From Alkalicoccus saliphilus (GTDB lineage: Bacteria > Bacillota > Bacilli > Bacillales > Salisediminibacteriaceae): a stretch of DNA of 64,000 nt. Location of the stretch: NCBI RefSeq assembly GCF_003044065.1, contig NZ_PZJJ01000004.1, forward strand, positions 62,001 to 126,000. The letters are read 5' to 3'. How positions within the stretch are numbered: the first letter of the stretch is position 1; the number at the start of each line of letters is the position of its first letter. The notes under the pieces are model-generated. The model searched no databases. It had not been told where the DNA came from and saw nothing but the letters and a program-made list of their open reading frames with translations. Below are positions 8,029-17,629 of the stretch, one piece after another. The position numbers and the translations under genes were made by a program.

Positions 8029-10503
8029 GTGAAAAAGAAACAAGACTACTGGTCCAAAATAAAAAACTGGCTTTTTGCAGAAGACGAGGAGCCGGACACA
8101 AATATAACGGAACAATCGGAACCGATAAAGAAAAAAACTGCTTCAAACCCGGCCCCTGTAAAAATGCCGCCGGCCGATAAACCGGACAAGCATGAAAGCT
8201 ATCACACTCTCCCGGAAGAAAGTGTGGAACTGGAGCCTGTTAGAATGCGCCACTACTATCCTAAAGAATCAGCCCCCCGTCCTCCGAGGGAAAGAAAGGA
8301 AGGGACAGGGGCAAGAAAAAAAGCGGAGATAAAGAGCCGTACGATGAGAGAGCCATCCGACGTACGGACCGAAATACCGCAGAGAAAACAGCCTGCCGCA
8401 GTGCCGGAAAGGCCGGAAAAGAAAAAGTCCCGTCCTTCAGCCTATGGAAGCGGTCCATTCAAAGCTCAGGAAATCCCTTCTCCAGTCCGGGGCCTGAAAC
8501 TGGAACAGGAGCGCCGAAAAGAGTACAGACAAAAAATTGAAGCAGAACATAACGAAGAAAAACGAAGGCTGGAAATCCCTCTGCCTGCGCACACAGATGC
8601 GGAAGATTACCATAAGGTGGAGCCGGGGCGTCCAGCAGATTCGAAGGATACTGGTGAAAAGCATCTTTCTCCAGCTGAAGAAAAGGCAGAGAATCTGGAG
8701 ACGGAAGAAAGAGTTTCTCTCCAGGAAGAGGAAGCCGTAACTATCCGCCCTTCAGAACCGGAAACAAAGGTAACGATCGTAGAGGAAGACGATCTGCATA
8801 CGGAAGAAGATGTAGAAAAAGAGATAATTTCTCCTGCCGAACCGGCAATCATGCATGAAAAAGATGTTTCCGGAGAAGAAATACAGATTGCAGAACCCAG
8901 GGAAGACACCGCGGAAAACCAACAAAGTGAGGCAGTACACCGGCAGATAGAAGCGGTGCCTGATCAAATAGAAGAAAAGAGCAGCTCAGAAAAAACAGGG
9001 GACAGCCCGAGGCCTGCGAATCCCCCAAAGAAGGAAAACGGCAAGCCTAATAAACCTTTTAATGTAATGATGACACCAGCTGACCGGGCCCGTGTAAAGC
9101 GTGCGCCTCAGAGAACGGTCCCTGGATATACCTTTCCGCCGCTTAACCTGCTGGACGTTCCACCGCAGGTGGACACCGGCAGGGAGGAATGGGCAGAAGG
9201 AATGTCACAGAAGCTGAACGAAACCTTCTCTTATTTCCGTATCCAGGCAGAAGTAGTAACCTATACTTCCGGACCTTCCGTTACAAGATTTGAAGTACAG
9301 CCGGAACCGGGAGTTAAAATAAGCAAAATTGTCCAGCTGACAGATGACTTAAAGCGGAGTCTGGCAGCAACAGAAATACGGCTGGAAGCACCTATTCCCG
9401 GCAAAACAACTGTTGGAATAGAGGTACCTAATCCTTCTCCTGCCCCGGTCATGCTGCGTACAGTATTAAAAGATAAAAATTTCCGTGACGCCCCCTCGCC
9501 GCTCACGGTGGCACTAGGGGTTGATATCAGCGGGAATGCTGTTGTGACAGATATTACATCCATGCCCCATGGTCTTATAGCAGGCACGACAGGGTCAGGT
9601 AAAAGCGTGTGTGTAAATTCTATGCTGACGAGCATCCTGTATAAAGCCTCCCCGGAGGAAGTAAGGATGCTTCTGATTGATCCAAAAATGGTGGAACTTG
9701 CTCCATTTAACAGCGTACCCCACCTGGCAGCACCAGTTATAACCGATACGAAAGAAGCTACAGCGGCGCTGAACTGGGCTGTAGAGGAAATGGAAAGGCG
9801 GTATCAGCTTTTCGCAGATACGGGTGCCCGTGATTTAAGCCGCTATAACGCTAAAGCCGAAGAGAAGCTTCCGAAACTTTTAATTGTCGTGGATGAACTT
9901 GCGGATCTGATGATGGTTGCTCCTTCGGAAGTGGAGGATGCAGTATGCCGGATTGCCCAGAAAGCAAGAGCCTGCGGCATTCACCTTCTAGTAGCAACTC
10001 AAAGACCTTCCGTTGATGTTATTACAGGACTGATTAAAGCTAACATTCCTTCGAGGATTGCCTTTTCTGTGTCGTCTGCGGCGGACTCCCGCACTATTCT
10101 GGACAGCGGTGGTGCTGAGAGACTTCTCGGCAGAGGCGATATGCTGTTTCATCCGAACAGCAGTCCAAAGCCGGTAAGAATACAGGGGACGTTTGTTACA
10201 GATGATGAAATTGACAGGGTGATTGAATTTGCCGGCAGAAATGAAAGGCCGGCCCCGCTTTTCGATCCGAAAGAGCTGAAAGAAATTGAAAATACGGCCC
10301 CGGAAGACAGACTGTTTGAAGAGGCGAGAGAATTTGTAATTGAAAAGCAGACTGCTTCCACCTCACTGCTGCAGAGACGCTTTCAAGTAGGCTATAATCG
10401 TGCGGCCAGGCTGATTGATGAACTGGAAGCGCACGGTGTTGTTTCTCCGGCTAACGGAAGTAAACCAAGGGATGTTTACACTGGATTGGACCGGGTGACG
10501 TAA
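8029..10503 (+). CDS. sftA: DNA translocase SftA (FtsK/SpoIIIE family)
   Basis: An 824-residue ATP-driven DNA pump that clears chromosomal DNA from the division septum. The first about 350 residues are a polar, acidic, low-complexity linker with no membrane segment; this distinguishes SftA (soluble) from membrane-bound SpoIIIE. The motor follows: Walker A GTTGSGKS at about 519-526, Walker B IVVDELADLMM at about 618-628, and RPSVDVITG. The C-terminal gamma (winged helix) domain reads RRFQVGYNRAARLIDELEAHG. The start codon is GTG after acaggtg. Related to B. subtilis ytpS/sftA in sequence and position. Confidence 0.95.
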   Translation: MKKKQDYWSKIKNWLFAEDEEPDTNITEQSEPIKKKTASNPAPVKMPPADKPDKHESYHTLPEESVELEPVRMRHYYPKESAPRPPRERKEGTGARKKAEIKSRTMREPSDVRTEIPQRKQPAAVPERPEKKKSRPSAYGSGPFKAQEIPSPVRGLKLEQERRKEYRQKIEAEHNEEKRRLEIPLPAHTDAEDYHKVEPGRPADSKDTGEKHLSPAEEKAENLETEERVSLQEEEAVTIRPSEPETKVTIVEEDDLHTEEDVEKEIISPAEPAIMHEKDVSGEEIQIAEPREDTAENQQSEAVHRQIEAVPDQIEEKSSSEKTGDSPRPANPPKKENGKPNKPFNVMMTPADRARVKRAPQRTVPGYTFPPLNLLDVPPQVDTGREEWAEGMSQKLNETFSYFRIQAEVVTYTSGPSVTRFEVQPEPGVKISKIVQLTDDLKRSLAATEIRLEAPIPGKTTVGIEVPNPSPAPVMLRTVLKDKNFRDAPSPLTVALGVDISGNAVVTDITSMPHGLIAGTTGSGKSVCVNSMLTSILYKASPEEVRMLLIDPKMVELAPFNSVPHLAAPVITDTKEATAALNWAVEEMERRYQLFADTGARDLSRYNAKAEEKLPKLLIVVDELADLMMVAPSEVEDAVCRIAQKARACGIHLLVATQRPSVDVITGLIKANIPSRIAFSVSSAADSRTILDSGGAERLLGRGDMLFHPNSSPKPVRIQGTFVTDDEIDRVIEFAGRNERPAPLFDPKELKEIENTAPEDRLFEEAREFVIEKQTASTSLLQRRFQVGYNRAARLIDELEAHGVVSPANGSKPRDVYTGLDRVT

Positions 10504-10546
10504 ATTGCTGGATTAAGCATAGTCATTCAGGGTATACTGGGAAAAA

Positions 10547-10600
10547 GGGTACACAGTATTATTGTTTTTGGTACAATAGCAACTGTGTACTCTTTTTTTA
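10547..10600 (+). terminator. Terminator after sftA
   Basis: An outer stem ggtacacagt / actgtgtact encloses an inner tattgt/acaata arm and is followed by seven T. Confidence 0.8.
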
Positions 10601-10690
10601 TTCAGCTGAAGGGCACTGTGATCGAAGAACCGGGAGCCGTCTGCTCTCCGTTTCACCAGCTTTGAACAAAATCCAGGGAGGGGATGTACT

Positions 10691-10879
10691 ATGCATCAAA
10701 TATCTTTGGGTCATCTGGTTCAACAGAAATCTCCGAATTGGCTTCATCTGCTGACCGACAGCGAAAGAACGAAAGATATCGTACTGAAAAACGGAGTAGA
10801 AAGCATCAATCAGGAAGATGTAATGGAGATCATGGAAGCCGTAATAGCAGAGTATGCAAAAGAAACAATTCATCATTAA
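10691..10879 (+). CDS. Small hypothetical protein (62 aa)
   Basis: A 62-residue protein with no recognised family. The C-terminal half (NQEDVMEIMEAVIAEYAKE) looks alpha-helical and acidic. The start is supported by a strong ggagggg 7-10 bases upstream; an ATG seven bases earlier, in another frame, is too close to that site. The next gene begins 33 bases later, so it is probably co-transcribed with the nicotinate phosphoribosyltransferase. The function is unknown. Confidence 0.6.
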   Translation: MHQISLGHLVQQKSPNWLHLLTDSERTKDIVLKNGVESINQEDVMEIMEAVIAEYAKETIHH

Positions 10880-10912
10880 TAATTTTAAGGATATACAAGG
10901 AGATTATGTTTC

Positions 10913-12034
10913 ATGAAGGAAATATCACTTAAACTGCAGGGGGAGATCAGTCGGTTAACCAACAAAACGTTCAAATTCGATGAACGGGTTGGAGAAGGAT
11001 GGTTTTCTGCGGTTTATTTTTTAAAAACAAAAAAAATTGCCGAGGAAATTGTTCCGGATAACACTGTCACCATGCAGTTTTTTCAAAAGGAAAATGCCGT
11101 TCTGTGCGGAACAGATGAAGTGCTGGCACTTCTTCAGGAGTTCGCTGTCCGGCCGGAAGATCTGGAAATTCATTCACTTGCAGACGGGGATAAGGTACAG
11201 CCTTTTGAATCGGTCCTTACGATCACAGGACCCTATCAGCATTTTGGTTTTCTTGAAGGAGTAATTGATGGTATTCTGGCAAGAAGAACTTCTGTAGCTA
11301 CCAACGTGTACGAAGTAGTTAAAGCAGCAAGAACTTCCGGTACAGAAAAACCGGTTATTTTTATGGGGGACCGCGACGACCATTTTATGATGCAGTCGGG
11401 GGATGGATACGCAGCATTTATCGGCGGATCCAAGGCACAGGCGACTCATGCAATGAATGAATGGTGGGGGAAAAAAGGAATCGGAACGATGCCGCACGCT
11501 CTCATACAGCTGTTTGAAGGGGATCTTGTAAAAGCGACCAAAGCTTATCAAAAAACGTTTCCGGATGACGAACTTATGGCTCTCGTGGATTACAATAATG
11601 ATGTCATTGTCGATTCCTTAAAAGTAGCCCGTGAGTTTGGAGATGAGCTTAGTGCAGTCCGGCTGGATACGTCCAACCATATGGTGGACAAGTACTTCAC
11701 CAGAAACCCGGATGTTCTTGGAAGCTTTGATCCAAGGGGCGTTAATCCAAAACTTATATTTGCCCTCCGGGAAGCACTCGATGCAGAAGGCTTCACGCAG
11801 GTGAAGATAGTTGCTTCCGGCGGATTTGATGCGGCCCGTATTACAAGATATGAAAAAGAAAGAGTACCGGTCGACATGTACGGAGTAGGCGGCAGTCTTC
11901 TAAAAATACATATCGGATTTACCGGGGACAATGTAATTCTGAACGGTTTGCCTGAAGCGAAGGAAGGAAGAAAATACCGTGAAAACCCGCGTCTTGAAAA
12001 AATTGAACTGAAAAAACAGCAGGTGGAAAGGTAA
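10913..12034 (+). CDS. Nicotinate phosphoribosyltransferase (short form)
   Basis: A 373-residue enzyme predicted to join nicotinate and PRPP to nicotinate mononucleotide in the Preiss-Handler NAD salvage pathway. Family features include HxFGFLEG-type and RRTSVATN segments, FMGDRDDHFMMQSGDGYA, FIGGSKAQATHAMN, VRLDTSNHM (core beta-strand), KIVASGGFD and GVGGSLL near the C terminus. It is the short (about 370-390) class rather than the about 490-residue PncB of B. subtilis. Its position between sftA and murC is not the B. subtilis arrangement, so it looks inserted here. Confidence 0.85.
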   Translation: MKEISLKLQGEISRLTNKTFKFDERVGEGWFSAVYFLKTKKIAEEIVPDNTVTMQFFQKENAVLCGTDEVLALLQEFAVRPEDLEIHSLADGDKVQPFESVLTITGPYQHFGFLEGVIDGILARRTSVATNVYEVVKAARTSGTEKPVIFMGDRDDHFMMQSGDGYAAFIGGSKAQATHAMNEWWGKKGIGTMPHALIQLFEGDLVKATKAYQKTFPDDELMALVDYNNDVIVDSLKVAREFGDELSAVRLDTSNHMVDKYFTRNPDVLGSFDPRGVNPKLIFALREALDAEGFTQVKIVASGGFDAARITRYEKERVPVDMYGVGGSLLKIHIGFTGDNVILNGLPEAKEGRKYRENPRLEKIELKKQQVER

Positions 12035-12141
12035 TTCCAGTATGGCAGTTCCAAAAAAACGCGGAATTCAACGGAAAAACCTGAAAGCGGATTTCCCAGT
12101 GTTTACAAACTGACGGAACGTCCGGTCCGCCTGATTTAAAA

Positions 12142-12187
12142 GAAAAGGGGTGGCATGAAGCGCAGAACGCTTCATCGTCATCCTTTT
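12142..12187 (+). terminator. Terminator after the nicotinate phosphoribosyltransferase
   Basis: The inner stem atgaagcg / cgcttcat is extended by aaaggggtg / tcatccttt and followed by tttt. Confidence 0.75.
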
Positions 12188-12268
12188 GTCTGTTTACATG
12201 ACAATTAGTACAGGTGTTTGCAGGGTTTGTATGAGACCGATAAAAAGTATTAAAGGAGGGGAAAACAA

Positions 12269-12934
12269 ATGCATGGTAAGAAAACGGCGTTTCTCGTTGA
12301 TTTTAAACGAGTGAAGGAATTAAGACAGAAGGAATATGTGCGGAGTGCAGAAAAGCTGTATGAAAGTCTTTTTCAGTTTATACAGACAGAAATGAACCTC
12401 CGGGAGAAAGTGCGGGCCAAGCATATGTTTCGTGAACTGTGTGGGATTGAAAAAGAACGGCAGCTGACTTCCTTTGAAGAGATGCATTTCGAACACTGGC
12501 TGATGTTTGATTATATTACGGTAATAGGGTCCCGTCCTCTGGATCTTTACATTCGTGCCAAAAAGGAAAAGATGCAGGCAAAGCTTGTAGAAACTGCCGG
12601 ACTGTTTATGCTGATGTACTTGGCACCTTACCGTGTGGAAAAAAGGGAAGCCGGTACGCTGATCCTTTTGGATGACGAACAAAACCGCCGAAAGGTCCAG
12701 CCGCTCGGAGAGCCCGTGGATGCGGAAGAGGGAGATATGATTCTCGCAAGAATCAGTACAGTAGGATTCGAATCGATGATGGTAGGCCCGGTAATCCGAA
12801 TCAGCGGAGAAAATGAAGACACAGTGATGGAAGAAATAAACGATAAAAAAGACGACGGCAGAAAAGCCTATCACCGCTTTATGAAAGAAATGGGAGTGAA
12901 GTATTTACATTGTCATTCTTCCCGGAATTCGTAG
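12269..12934 (+). CDS. Conserved-looking hypothetical protein (221 aa)
   Basis: A 221-residue soluble protein, probably helical at the N terminus and strand-rich at the C terminus. I do not recognise the family with confidence. The stretch EEMHFEHWLMFDYITVIGSRPLDLYI resembles the F-x2-W-x2-FDY...(T/R)PL segment in some SEC-C / YecA-like bacterial proteins, but no Cys-rich SEC-C metal motif is present. An excellent ribosome binding site (aaaggagggg) precedes ATG. It stands alone between two terminators or promoters, upstream of murC. Confidence 0.7.
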   Translation: MHGKKTAFLVDFKRVKELRQKEYVRSAEKLYESLFQFIQTEMNLREKVRAKHMFRELCGIEKERQLTSFEEMHFEHWLMFDYITVIGSRPLDLYIRAKKEKMQAKLVETAGLFMLMYLAPYRVEKREAGTLILLDDEQNRRKVQPLGEPVDAEEGDMILARISTVGFESMMVGPVIRISGENEDTVMEEINDKKDDGRKAYHRFMKEMGVKYLHCHSSRNS

Positions 12935-12951
12935 CAGGGCCGGAAGTAGTT

Positions 12952-12960
12952 TGCTATAAT
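12952..12960 (+). promoter_or_regulatory. Extended -10 promoter for murC
   Basis: TGCTATAAT is a perfect extended -10 element lying about 60 bases upstream of murC. The matching -35 region is poor, which is usual for extended -10 promoters. Confidence 0.65.
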
Positions 12961-13023
12961 AGAAAAGATAGCCGCAGCTAACAGCGGTTTACTAACTTAA
13001 AAGATATTCGGAGGCTCATAGGA

Positions 13024-14328
13024 ATGACAAATTATCATTTCATTGGAATTAAAGGATCGGGCATGAGTGCCCTCGCACAAATACTAAGTGACATGAATAA
13101 AAACGTACAGGGATCCGACGTCGAAAAACGGTTTTTCACTCAGATACCTCTGGAAAATAAAGGTATTTCCCTGCTGCCATTTAAGGCGGAAAACATTCAG
13201 GAAGGTCAGACTGTTATTGCTTCTGCAGCCTACAACGAAACGAATGAAGAAGTGAGAGCTGCAGGAGAAAAAAACATTCAGGTACATTCCTACCCTGACT
13301 TTCTCGGAAGCTTTATCCAAAATTTCACAAGTATTGCAGTGACCGGTTCCCACGGTAAAACAACGACCACCGGTCTGCTTTCGCATGTTCTTTCTGAAGC
13401 AAGGCAGACTTCCTATCTTATCGGAGACGGGACAGGTAAAGGCCGGGAAAACAGCGAATACTTTGTTTTTGAAGCTTGCGAATACCGCAGACATTTTCTG
13501 AATTATCACCCTGATTATGCCATAATGACAAATATCGATTTTGATCATCCTGACTATTTTAAAGATGTGGAGGACGTGTTTGAGGCGTTTCAGGAGATGG
13601 CGGATCAGGTGAAGAAAGCTATTATTGCTTGCGGGGATGATCAGCACCTTAAGCATGTTACGGCTAATGTGCCCGTTATATACTACGGTCTGGACAGTGA
13701 CAATGATTTTCAGGCGAAAGATATATATACCGATGAAGAAGGCACCCACTTTGACTGCTATATTCGAAGCGAGTCCTACGGCAGTTTTACTATACCGGGA
13801 TACGGGACGCACCATGTCCTGAATGCTCTGTCGGTTATAGCTCTCTGCCATTATGAAAATATTGAACGTGAAATACTGGAAGAAAGACTCCGCAACTTTG
13901 AAGGAGTAAAGCGCAGATTTACAGAAAAACAAGTCGGCACCCAAATTTTAGTGGATGATTACGCACATCATCCGACAGAAATCCGCGCTACGATCGAATC
14001 GGCAATGAAAAAGTATAACGATCGGGAAATCATCGCAATATTTCAACCGCATACTTTTTCAAGAACAGAAGCATTTATGGATGAATTTGCAGAAACGTTA
14101 AAAGACGCGGATACTGTGTATTTATGTGATATATTCTCCTCTGCCAGGGAAAAGAAAGCAGAGCTTCGTATAGAAGATCTGCAGCATAAAATTCCCGGAG
14201 CAAAAATTTTGAAGGAAGAGAATGTAGACGTTTTAAAGGAGCATACGACAGGTGTACTTTTGTTTATGGGAGCAGGGGACGTCCAGAAATTCCAGGCAGC
14301 CTATGAAAGCAGAGCGGCTGTAAAATAA
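13024..14328 (+). CDS. murC: UDP-N-acetylmuramate--L-alanine ligase MurC
   Basis: A 434-residue cytoplasmic ATP-dependent ligase that adds L-Ala to UDP-MurNAc, the first amino acid of the peptidoglycan stem peptide. The N-terminal UDP-binding motif is [11 protein letters not shown] at 8-18. The ATP P-loop of the Mur ligase family is [10 protein letters not shown] at 107-116. The segment [31 protein letters not shown] carries the metal-binding Glu and His. The DDYAHHPTE motif marks the C-terminal domain. Length is normal. The ribosome binding site is ggaggc 8 bases before ATG. Confidence 0.97.
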   Translation: MTNYHFIGIKGSGMSALAQILSDMNKNVQGSDVEKRFFTQIPLENKGISLLPFKAENIQEGQTVIASAAYNETNEEVRAAGEKNIQVHSYPDFLGSFIQNFTSIAVTGSHGKTTTTGLLSHVLSEARQTSYLIGDGTGKGRENSEYFVFEACEYRRHFLNYHPDYAIMTNIDFDHPDYFKDVEDVFEAFQEMADQVKKAIIACGDDQHLKHVTANVPVIYYGLDSDNDFQAKDIYTDEEGTHFDCYIRSESYGSFTIPGYGTHHVLNALSVIALCHYENIEREILEERLRNFEGVKRRFTEKQVGTQILVDDYAHHPTEIRATIESAMKKYNDREIIAIFQPHTFSRTEAFMDEFAETLKDADTVYLCDIFSSAREKKAELRIEDLQHKIPGAKILKEENVDVLKEHTTGVLLFMGAGDVQKFQAAYESRAAVK

Positions 14329-14428
14329 GATCCCCTCAGACTGCTGAGAGGAATAAGACACCTCCTGTTTGCTGGCTTTTTATACCAGGAATATAACAGA
14401 TCTCTCCGGTATTTGATGAAGGCCAGCA

Positions 14429-14461
14429 TAAAAACTCCGGCCTGTTGAACGGCCGGAGAAA
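14429..14461 (-). terminator. Terminator of ampS
   Basis: On the minus strand, ctccggcc / ggccggag with an 8-base loop is followed by tttttatg. It lies just past the ampS stop codon. Confidence 0.85.
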
Positions 14462-14476
14462 GAGAAGAAGCGTATT

Positions 14477-15592
14477 TTAAGCAAGATTTTCCGGATTCAA
14501 TCCCTGAAGATCTTCGGTGACGAAACGGCCATTTTCGCGCACGAGTTCGCCGTCAAAATAAATATTCCCGCCGCCGTATTCCGGACGCTGGATATTCACA
14601 ATGTCCCAGTGGATGGCGGAATCGTTTCCGTTGTAAGCGGTATCGTATGCCTGCCCCGGGGTGAAATGAAAACTTCCATCAATTTTTTCATCAAATAGAA
14701 TATCCTGCATCGGATGCTTTATAAATGGATTTACACCGATGGCGAATTCTCCAATAAAGCGGGCCCCTTCATCCGTATCGAGAATATCATTAATCTTTTT
14801 TTCATCACTGGAGGAAGCAGAAATAATTTTTCCCTCCTTGAATGTAAAAGTAATATTTTCAAACGTCGTCCCCTGATAAGGAGAGGCAGTGTTATAAGTA
14901 ATGGTACCGTTAACTGAATTTTTTACGGGAGCTGTGTATACTTCTCCATCCGGAATATTAAGCTTACCTGCACATTTGATGGCAGGCATGTCTTTAATGG
15001 AGAAAGTGAGGTCCGTTTTTTCACCGGTGATGCGGACTGTTTCTGTCCAGTTCATTCTTGATACGAGGGCGTCCATCGCTTTGTCCATAATGCTGTAATC
15101 CAGATTACATACATTAAAGTAGAAATCTTCAAAAGCTGATGTGCTCATATCAGCAAGCTGTGCCATGGAGTCAGTAGGATAGCGCAGAACGACCCATTTC
15201 GTGTCCGGCACTCTTATTTTCCGGTGTACCATAGTGCCGACAGTACGCTGGTGGAGGCTCATTTTTTCTGAGGGGACGTCTGATAATTCACTGATGTTAT
15301 TACCGGCACGAAGTCCAATATAAGCATCCATTTCCTTCATAACATGAGCTTCAAAGCGAGCGGTCATTTCCTGCTGTTCTTCGCCGGCTTCCATCAGCAA
15401 GGTGCGGTTTATATCTGCTTCTTTTAGGGAAACAAATGGTATACCCCCGGCTTCATAGGTTTTTTCAACGAGCGCTTTTACAAGCTCTTTTTGAAGTCCG
15501 AAGTTTTCAATCAGAATTTTTTCGCCCGGCTGCAGGCTGGTGGAATAGCGGATGAGGTTTTCCGCCAGAACGTTTAAACGGGGATCTCTCAT
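14477..15592 (-). CDS. ampS: M29 family aminopeptidase AmpS
   Basis: A 371-residue metallo-aminopeptidase of the M29 (thermophilic aminopeptidase) family, predicted to release N-terminal amino acids from peptides. Conserved stretches include GEKILIENF at the N terminus, EGAR-type FIGEFAIGVNP, HPMQDILFDEKIDGSFHFTPGQAY (metal-binding E, H and D region) and SAIHWDIV. It belongs to the shorter (about 370) class; B. subtilis AmpS has about 410. The start is the ATG (MRDPRL) preceded by aaggagtg; a GTG three codons earlier overlaps that site. Confidence 0.88.
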   Translation of the reverse strand: MRDPRLNVLAENLIRYSTSLQPGEKILIENFGLQKELVKALVEKTYEAGGIPFVSLKEADINRTLLMEAGEEQQEMTARFEAHVMKEMDAYIGLRAGNNISELSDVPSEKMSLHQRTVGTMVHRKIRVPDTKWVVLRYPTDSMAQLADMSTSAFEDFYFNVCNLDYSIMDKAMDALVSRMNWTETVRITGEKTDLTFSIKDMPAIKCAGKLNIPDGEVYTAPVKNSVNGTITYNTASPYQGTTFENITFTFKEGKIISASSSDEKKINDILDTDEGARFIGEFAIGVNPFIKHPMQDILFDEKIDGSFHFTPGQAYDTAYNGNDSAIHWDIVNIQRPEYGGGNIYFDGELVRENGRFVTEDLQGLNPENLA

Positions 15593-15680
15593 AGTAAACA
15601 CTCCTTATGTAGTAGATTCGTCTTAAGTTTACCTTTCTGCCGGTTAAAATGCCAGTTCGAGAGCCGGAATGCTCAGGGTT

Positions 15681-15709
15681 TTGACAAATATTACAGAATC
15701 CTGTTCAAT
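15681..15709 (+). promoter_or_regulatory. Promoter for the ytxGHJ operon
   Basis: TTGACA, a 17-base spacer and TTCAAT. In B. subtilis this operon is also read from stress or sigma-H promoters. The overlapping aggg-ttt and acagaatcc elements faintly resemble a sigma-H site, but not well enough to call. Confidence 0.55.
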
Positions 15710-15754
15710 AATAGAAGAACTAGTTATTTACTAAGTAGAAGGAGGAATGGAATA

Positions 15755-16180
15755 ATGGAATGGCTTTTATATGTAAGTATTGCAATTATTGCGGTAGCTT
15801 TTGCACTGCTCGTAGTGTTTATTATCTCTACGCTCAAGGCATTGAAAAACACAATGGATAACGTTTCCAAGACAGTGGAGGACCTTCAGGGGCAGGTGGA
15901 AGGAATAACGAAAGAATCAGATGCACTGCTACATAAGACCAATGCGCTGGCGGAGGACCTGCAGCATAAATCGGAATCACTGAATTCGGTATTCGCAGCA
16001 GCCCAGGATCTTGGTGTAACATTTCAAAACCTGAACCATTCTTTTAAGAGAGTTTCCGATTCTTTTTCCCAGACAGCTGAAAACCGCTCCGATCAGGTAG
16101 CAAAAGCTGTGGAATGGAGCAATGCAGCTATTTCAGTCTGGTCCAGATGGAAATCGAAAAAAGAGGCAGGATCTAAATAA
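15755..16180 (+). CDS. ytxG: YtxG (DUF948) membrane-anchored stress protein
   Basis: A 141-residue protein with one N-terminal membrane helix (about residues 3-27, rich in I, V, A, L) and then a long coiled-coil-like region with heptad-spaced hydrophobics. This is the DUF948 family typified by B. subtilis YtxG. It is the first gene of ytxG-ytxH-ytxJ, a general-stress operon in B. subtilis. The molecular role is unknown. Strong aaggagg ribosome binding site. Confidence 0.92.
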   Translation: MEWLLYVSIAIIAVAFALLVVFIISTLKALKNTMDNVSKTVEDLQGQVEGITKESDALLHKTNALAEDLQHKSESLNSVFAAAQDLGVTFQNLNHSFKRVSDSFSQTAENRSDQVAKAVEWSNAAISVWSRWKSKKEAGSK

Positions 16181-16194
16181 AGGAGGAAGCAGCG

Positions 16195-16650
16195 ATGAGT
16201 GAAGAGAACGGAATCAATACAAAAGACTTTTTTCTGGGCACACTCATTGGAGCCCTTGCTGGTGCAGTGATTGCTTTTTTACTGACTCCAGCTTCCGGCC
16301 GCGAATTCCGTGAAGGAATCAATGAACAGGCCCGTACAGCCAAGGATAAAACTTCCGAATGGACAAACCAGGCAGTTGAAAAAGGAGGCAGTGTAGCTTC
16401 CAGCGCCAGAGAAGGTACAACCGGCCTCGGAGAAAAAATCCGACGGGGGACCCGCTCCCTCCGCAGAAACATGCAGGAGCTCACGGATTCTGCTGATTAT
16501 CTTGTAGATGATTTCGATGACCTTTCCGAGGATATTGCTGCTTCTGTGCGCCAGGAAGTGGAAGATCTGCAGCGGTCGGTGGAAGAACTGATCCGTGAAG
16601 TAGAAGCATACGAAAAAGAAAAAAGTGATGGTGACAATTATCATGCTTAA
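16195..16650 (+). CDS. ytxH: YtxH general stress protein
   Basis: A 151-residue protein with the YtxH signature: a short N-terminal membrane segment (FFLGTLIGALAGAVIAFLL) followed by TPASGREFR, then a polar amphipathic-helix-rich tail resembling stress/LEA-like proteins. It starts 14 bases after ytxG with an aaggaggaag ribosome binding site. The function is unknown; the expression link to stress is by homology. Confidence 0.93.
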   Translation: MSEENGINTKDFFLGTLIGALAGAVIAFLLTPASGREFREGINEQARTAKDKTSEWTNQAVEKGGSVASSAREGTTGLGEKIRRGTRSLRRNMQELTDSADYLVDDFDDLSEDIAASVRQEVEDLQRSVEELIREVEAYEKEKSDGDNYHA

Positions 16651-16972
16651 AATTAACACAATGGAAGAATTAAAACAGTTGTATGCGAAAAAAGAACCTT
16701 ATCTATTAATGAAACACAGTCTGACCTGTCCGATCAGCTCAGAGGCTTTCGCAGAAACAGAGACTTTTGCCGGACAGAGTGAGAATCTGCCGGTGTACTA
16801 CTTGAATGTGCAGGAGTTTCGGGAAGGGTCTTCTGATGCATCTGAGCATTTCCAGATCAAGCATGAATCCCCACAGGCTTTTCTAGTATCCGATGGAAAG
16901 GTAGTATGGCATGATTCTCATTGGAGGATAACAAACGAAAAACTGCGGACAGCTGCTGAAAATCTGAATTAA
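16643..16972 (+). CDS. brxC: Monothiol bacilliredoxin BrxC (YtxJ)
   Basis: A 109-residue thioredoxin-fold protein of the YtxJ family. It carries the TCPIS active-site motif with a single conserved Cys, as in bacillithiol-linked monothiol bacilliredoxins (BrxC), which remove bacillithiol from oxidised proteins. It uses the ATG at 16643 and overlaps the 3' end of ytxH by 8 bases, so translation is probably coupled. GTG/ATG codons at 16625/16628 are possible longer starts but have no better ribosome binding site. Third gene of the ytxGHJ operon. Confidence 0.88.
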   Translation: MLKINTMEELKQLYAKKEPYLLMKHSLTCPISSEAFAETETFAGQSENLPVYYLNVQEFREGSSDASEHFQIKHESPQAFLVSDGKVVWHDSHWRITNEKLRTAAENLN

Positions 16973-17032
16973 TCCACTGAGCGGAAAAAAGTATGTGTTT
17001 GTTTTCAGCTTTCATTCTGCAGCAAGTATATT

Positions 17033-17071
17033 CTGTCCCGAGGTCTCTTCCGGCCGCGGGGCAGTTTTTTT
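17033..17071 (+). terminator. Terminator of the ytxGHJ operon
   Basis: An 8-bp stem (ctgtcccg / cggggcag, one G-U) is followed by seven T. Confidence 0.8.
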
Positions 17072-17159
17072 GTATTAACTCCTGCGGGGCGTCATCAAGA
17101 TTGGTGTTATAAGCATTTAAGCGGCTGCCTTGAAAATAGCTCGTTAAAGAAATGAACAT

Positions 17160-17310
17160 AACCGTGATGCACTCTCGTGCTTACCCGAAGGATTGTTCTC
17201 GACTAAGTTTGACGGGAGAACCGTCCGCCAAAATGGATTCTCGAGGGCGCTGATCCTCCGGGTGTCCCCGTCTTGGTTAAACAGCGTAAAATAGTTTCAT
17301 GTTTCTGATG
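17160..17310 (-). repeat. Internal fragment of the dispersed repeat (copy 6, decayed)
   Basis: gggcgctgatcctccgggtgtccccg matches the internal block gtcgctgatccca.cggtgtccccg of copy 1 (4409-4435). No ends are recognisable. Confidence 0.5.
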
Positions 17311-17605
17311 TCACTCCGGGCTCCAACAGCGAACTTTAAAATGACTAAACAGTTGAATAATTCGTTCGAGTTGTTCTGTAGTGGAAGGATCGAGCGGTTA
17401 AACTTGCTAAATAGAGTTGGAATATAGTAATATTTCTAAATATACAAAAATATTTAATGAAGCTGGTTAAAGGTCCGTGTTGACATATGAGTACCTTTGG
17501 CACCTTTTTACCTGACGATTTGAAGTTTTTCCTCCAGTCATCAATAAAGCTGTAAAATAAAAATAATAAAAAAATCAGAGGAAAACACCGCAGTGACAGG
17601 ATTTA

Positions 17606-17629
17606 AACGCTTTAGCACTTAAAAGCGTT
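17606..17629. promoter_or_regulatory. Inverted repeat upstream of the aroA promoter
   Basis: AACGCTTT and AAAGCGTT are perfect 8-base arms around an 8-base centre, 20 bases before the -35 of aroA. It could be an operator or a small hairpin; the binding protein is unknown. Confidence 0.45.
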
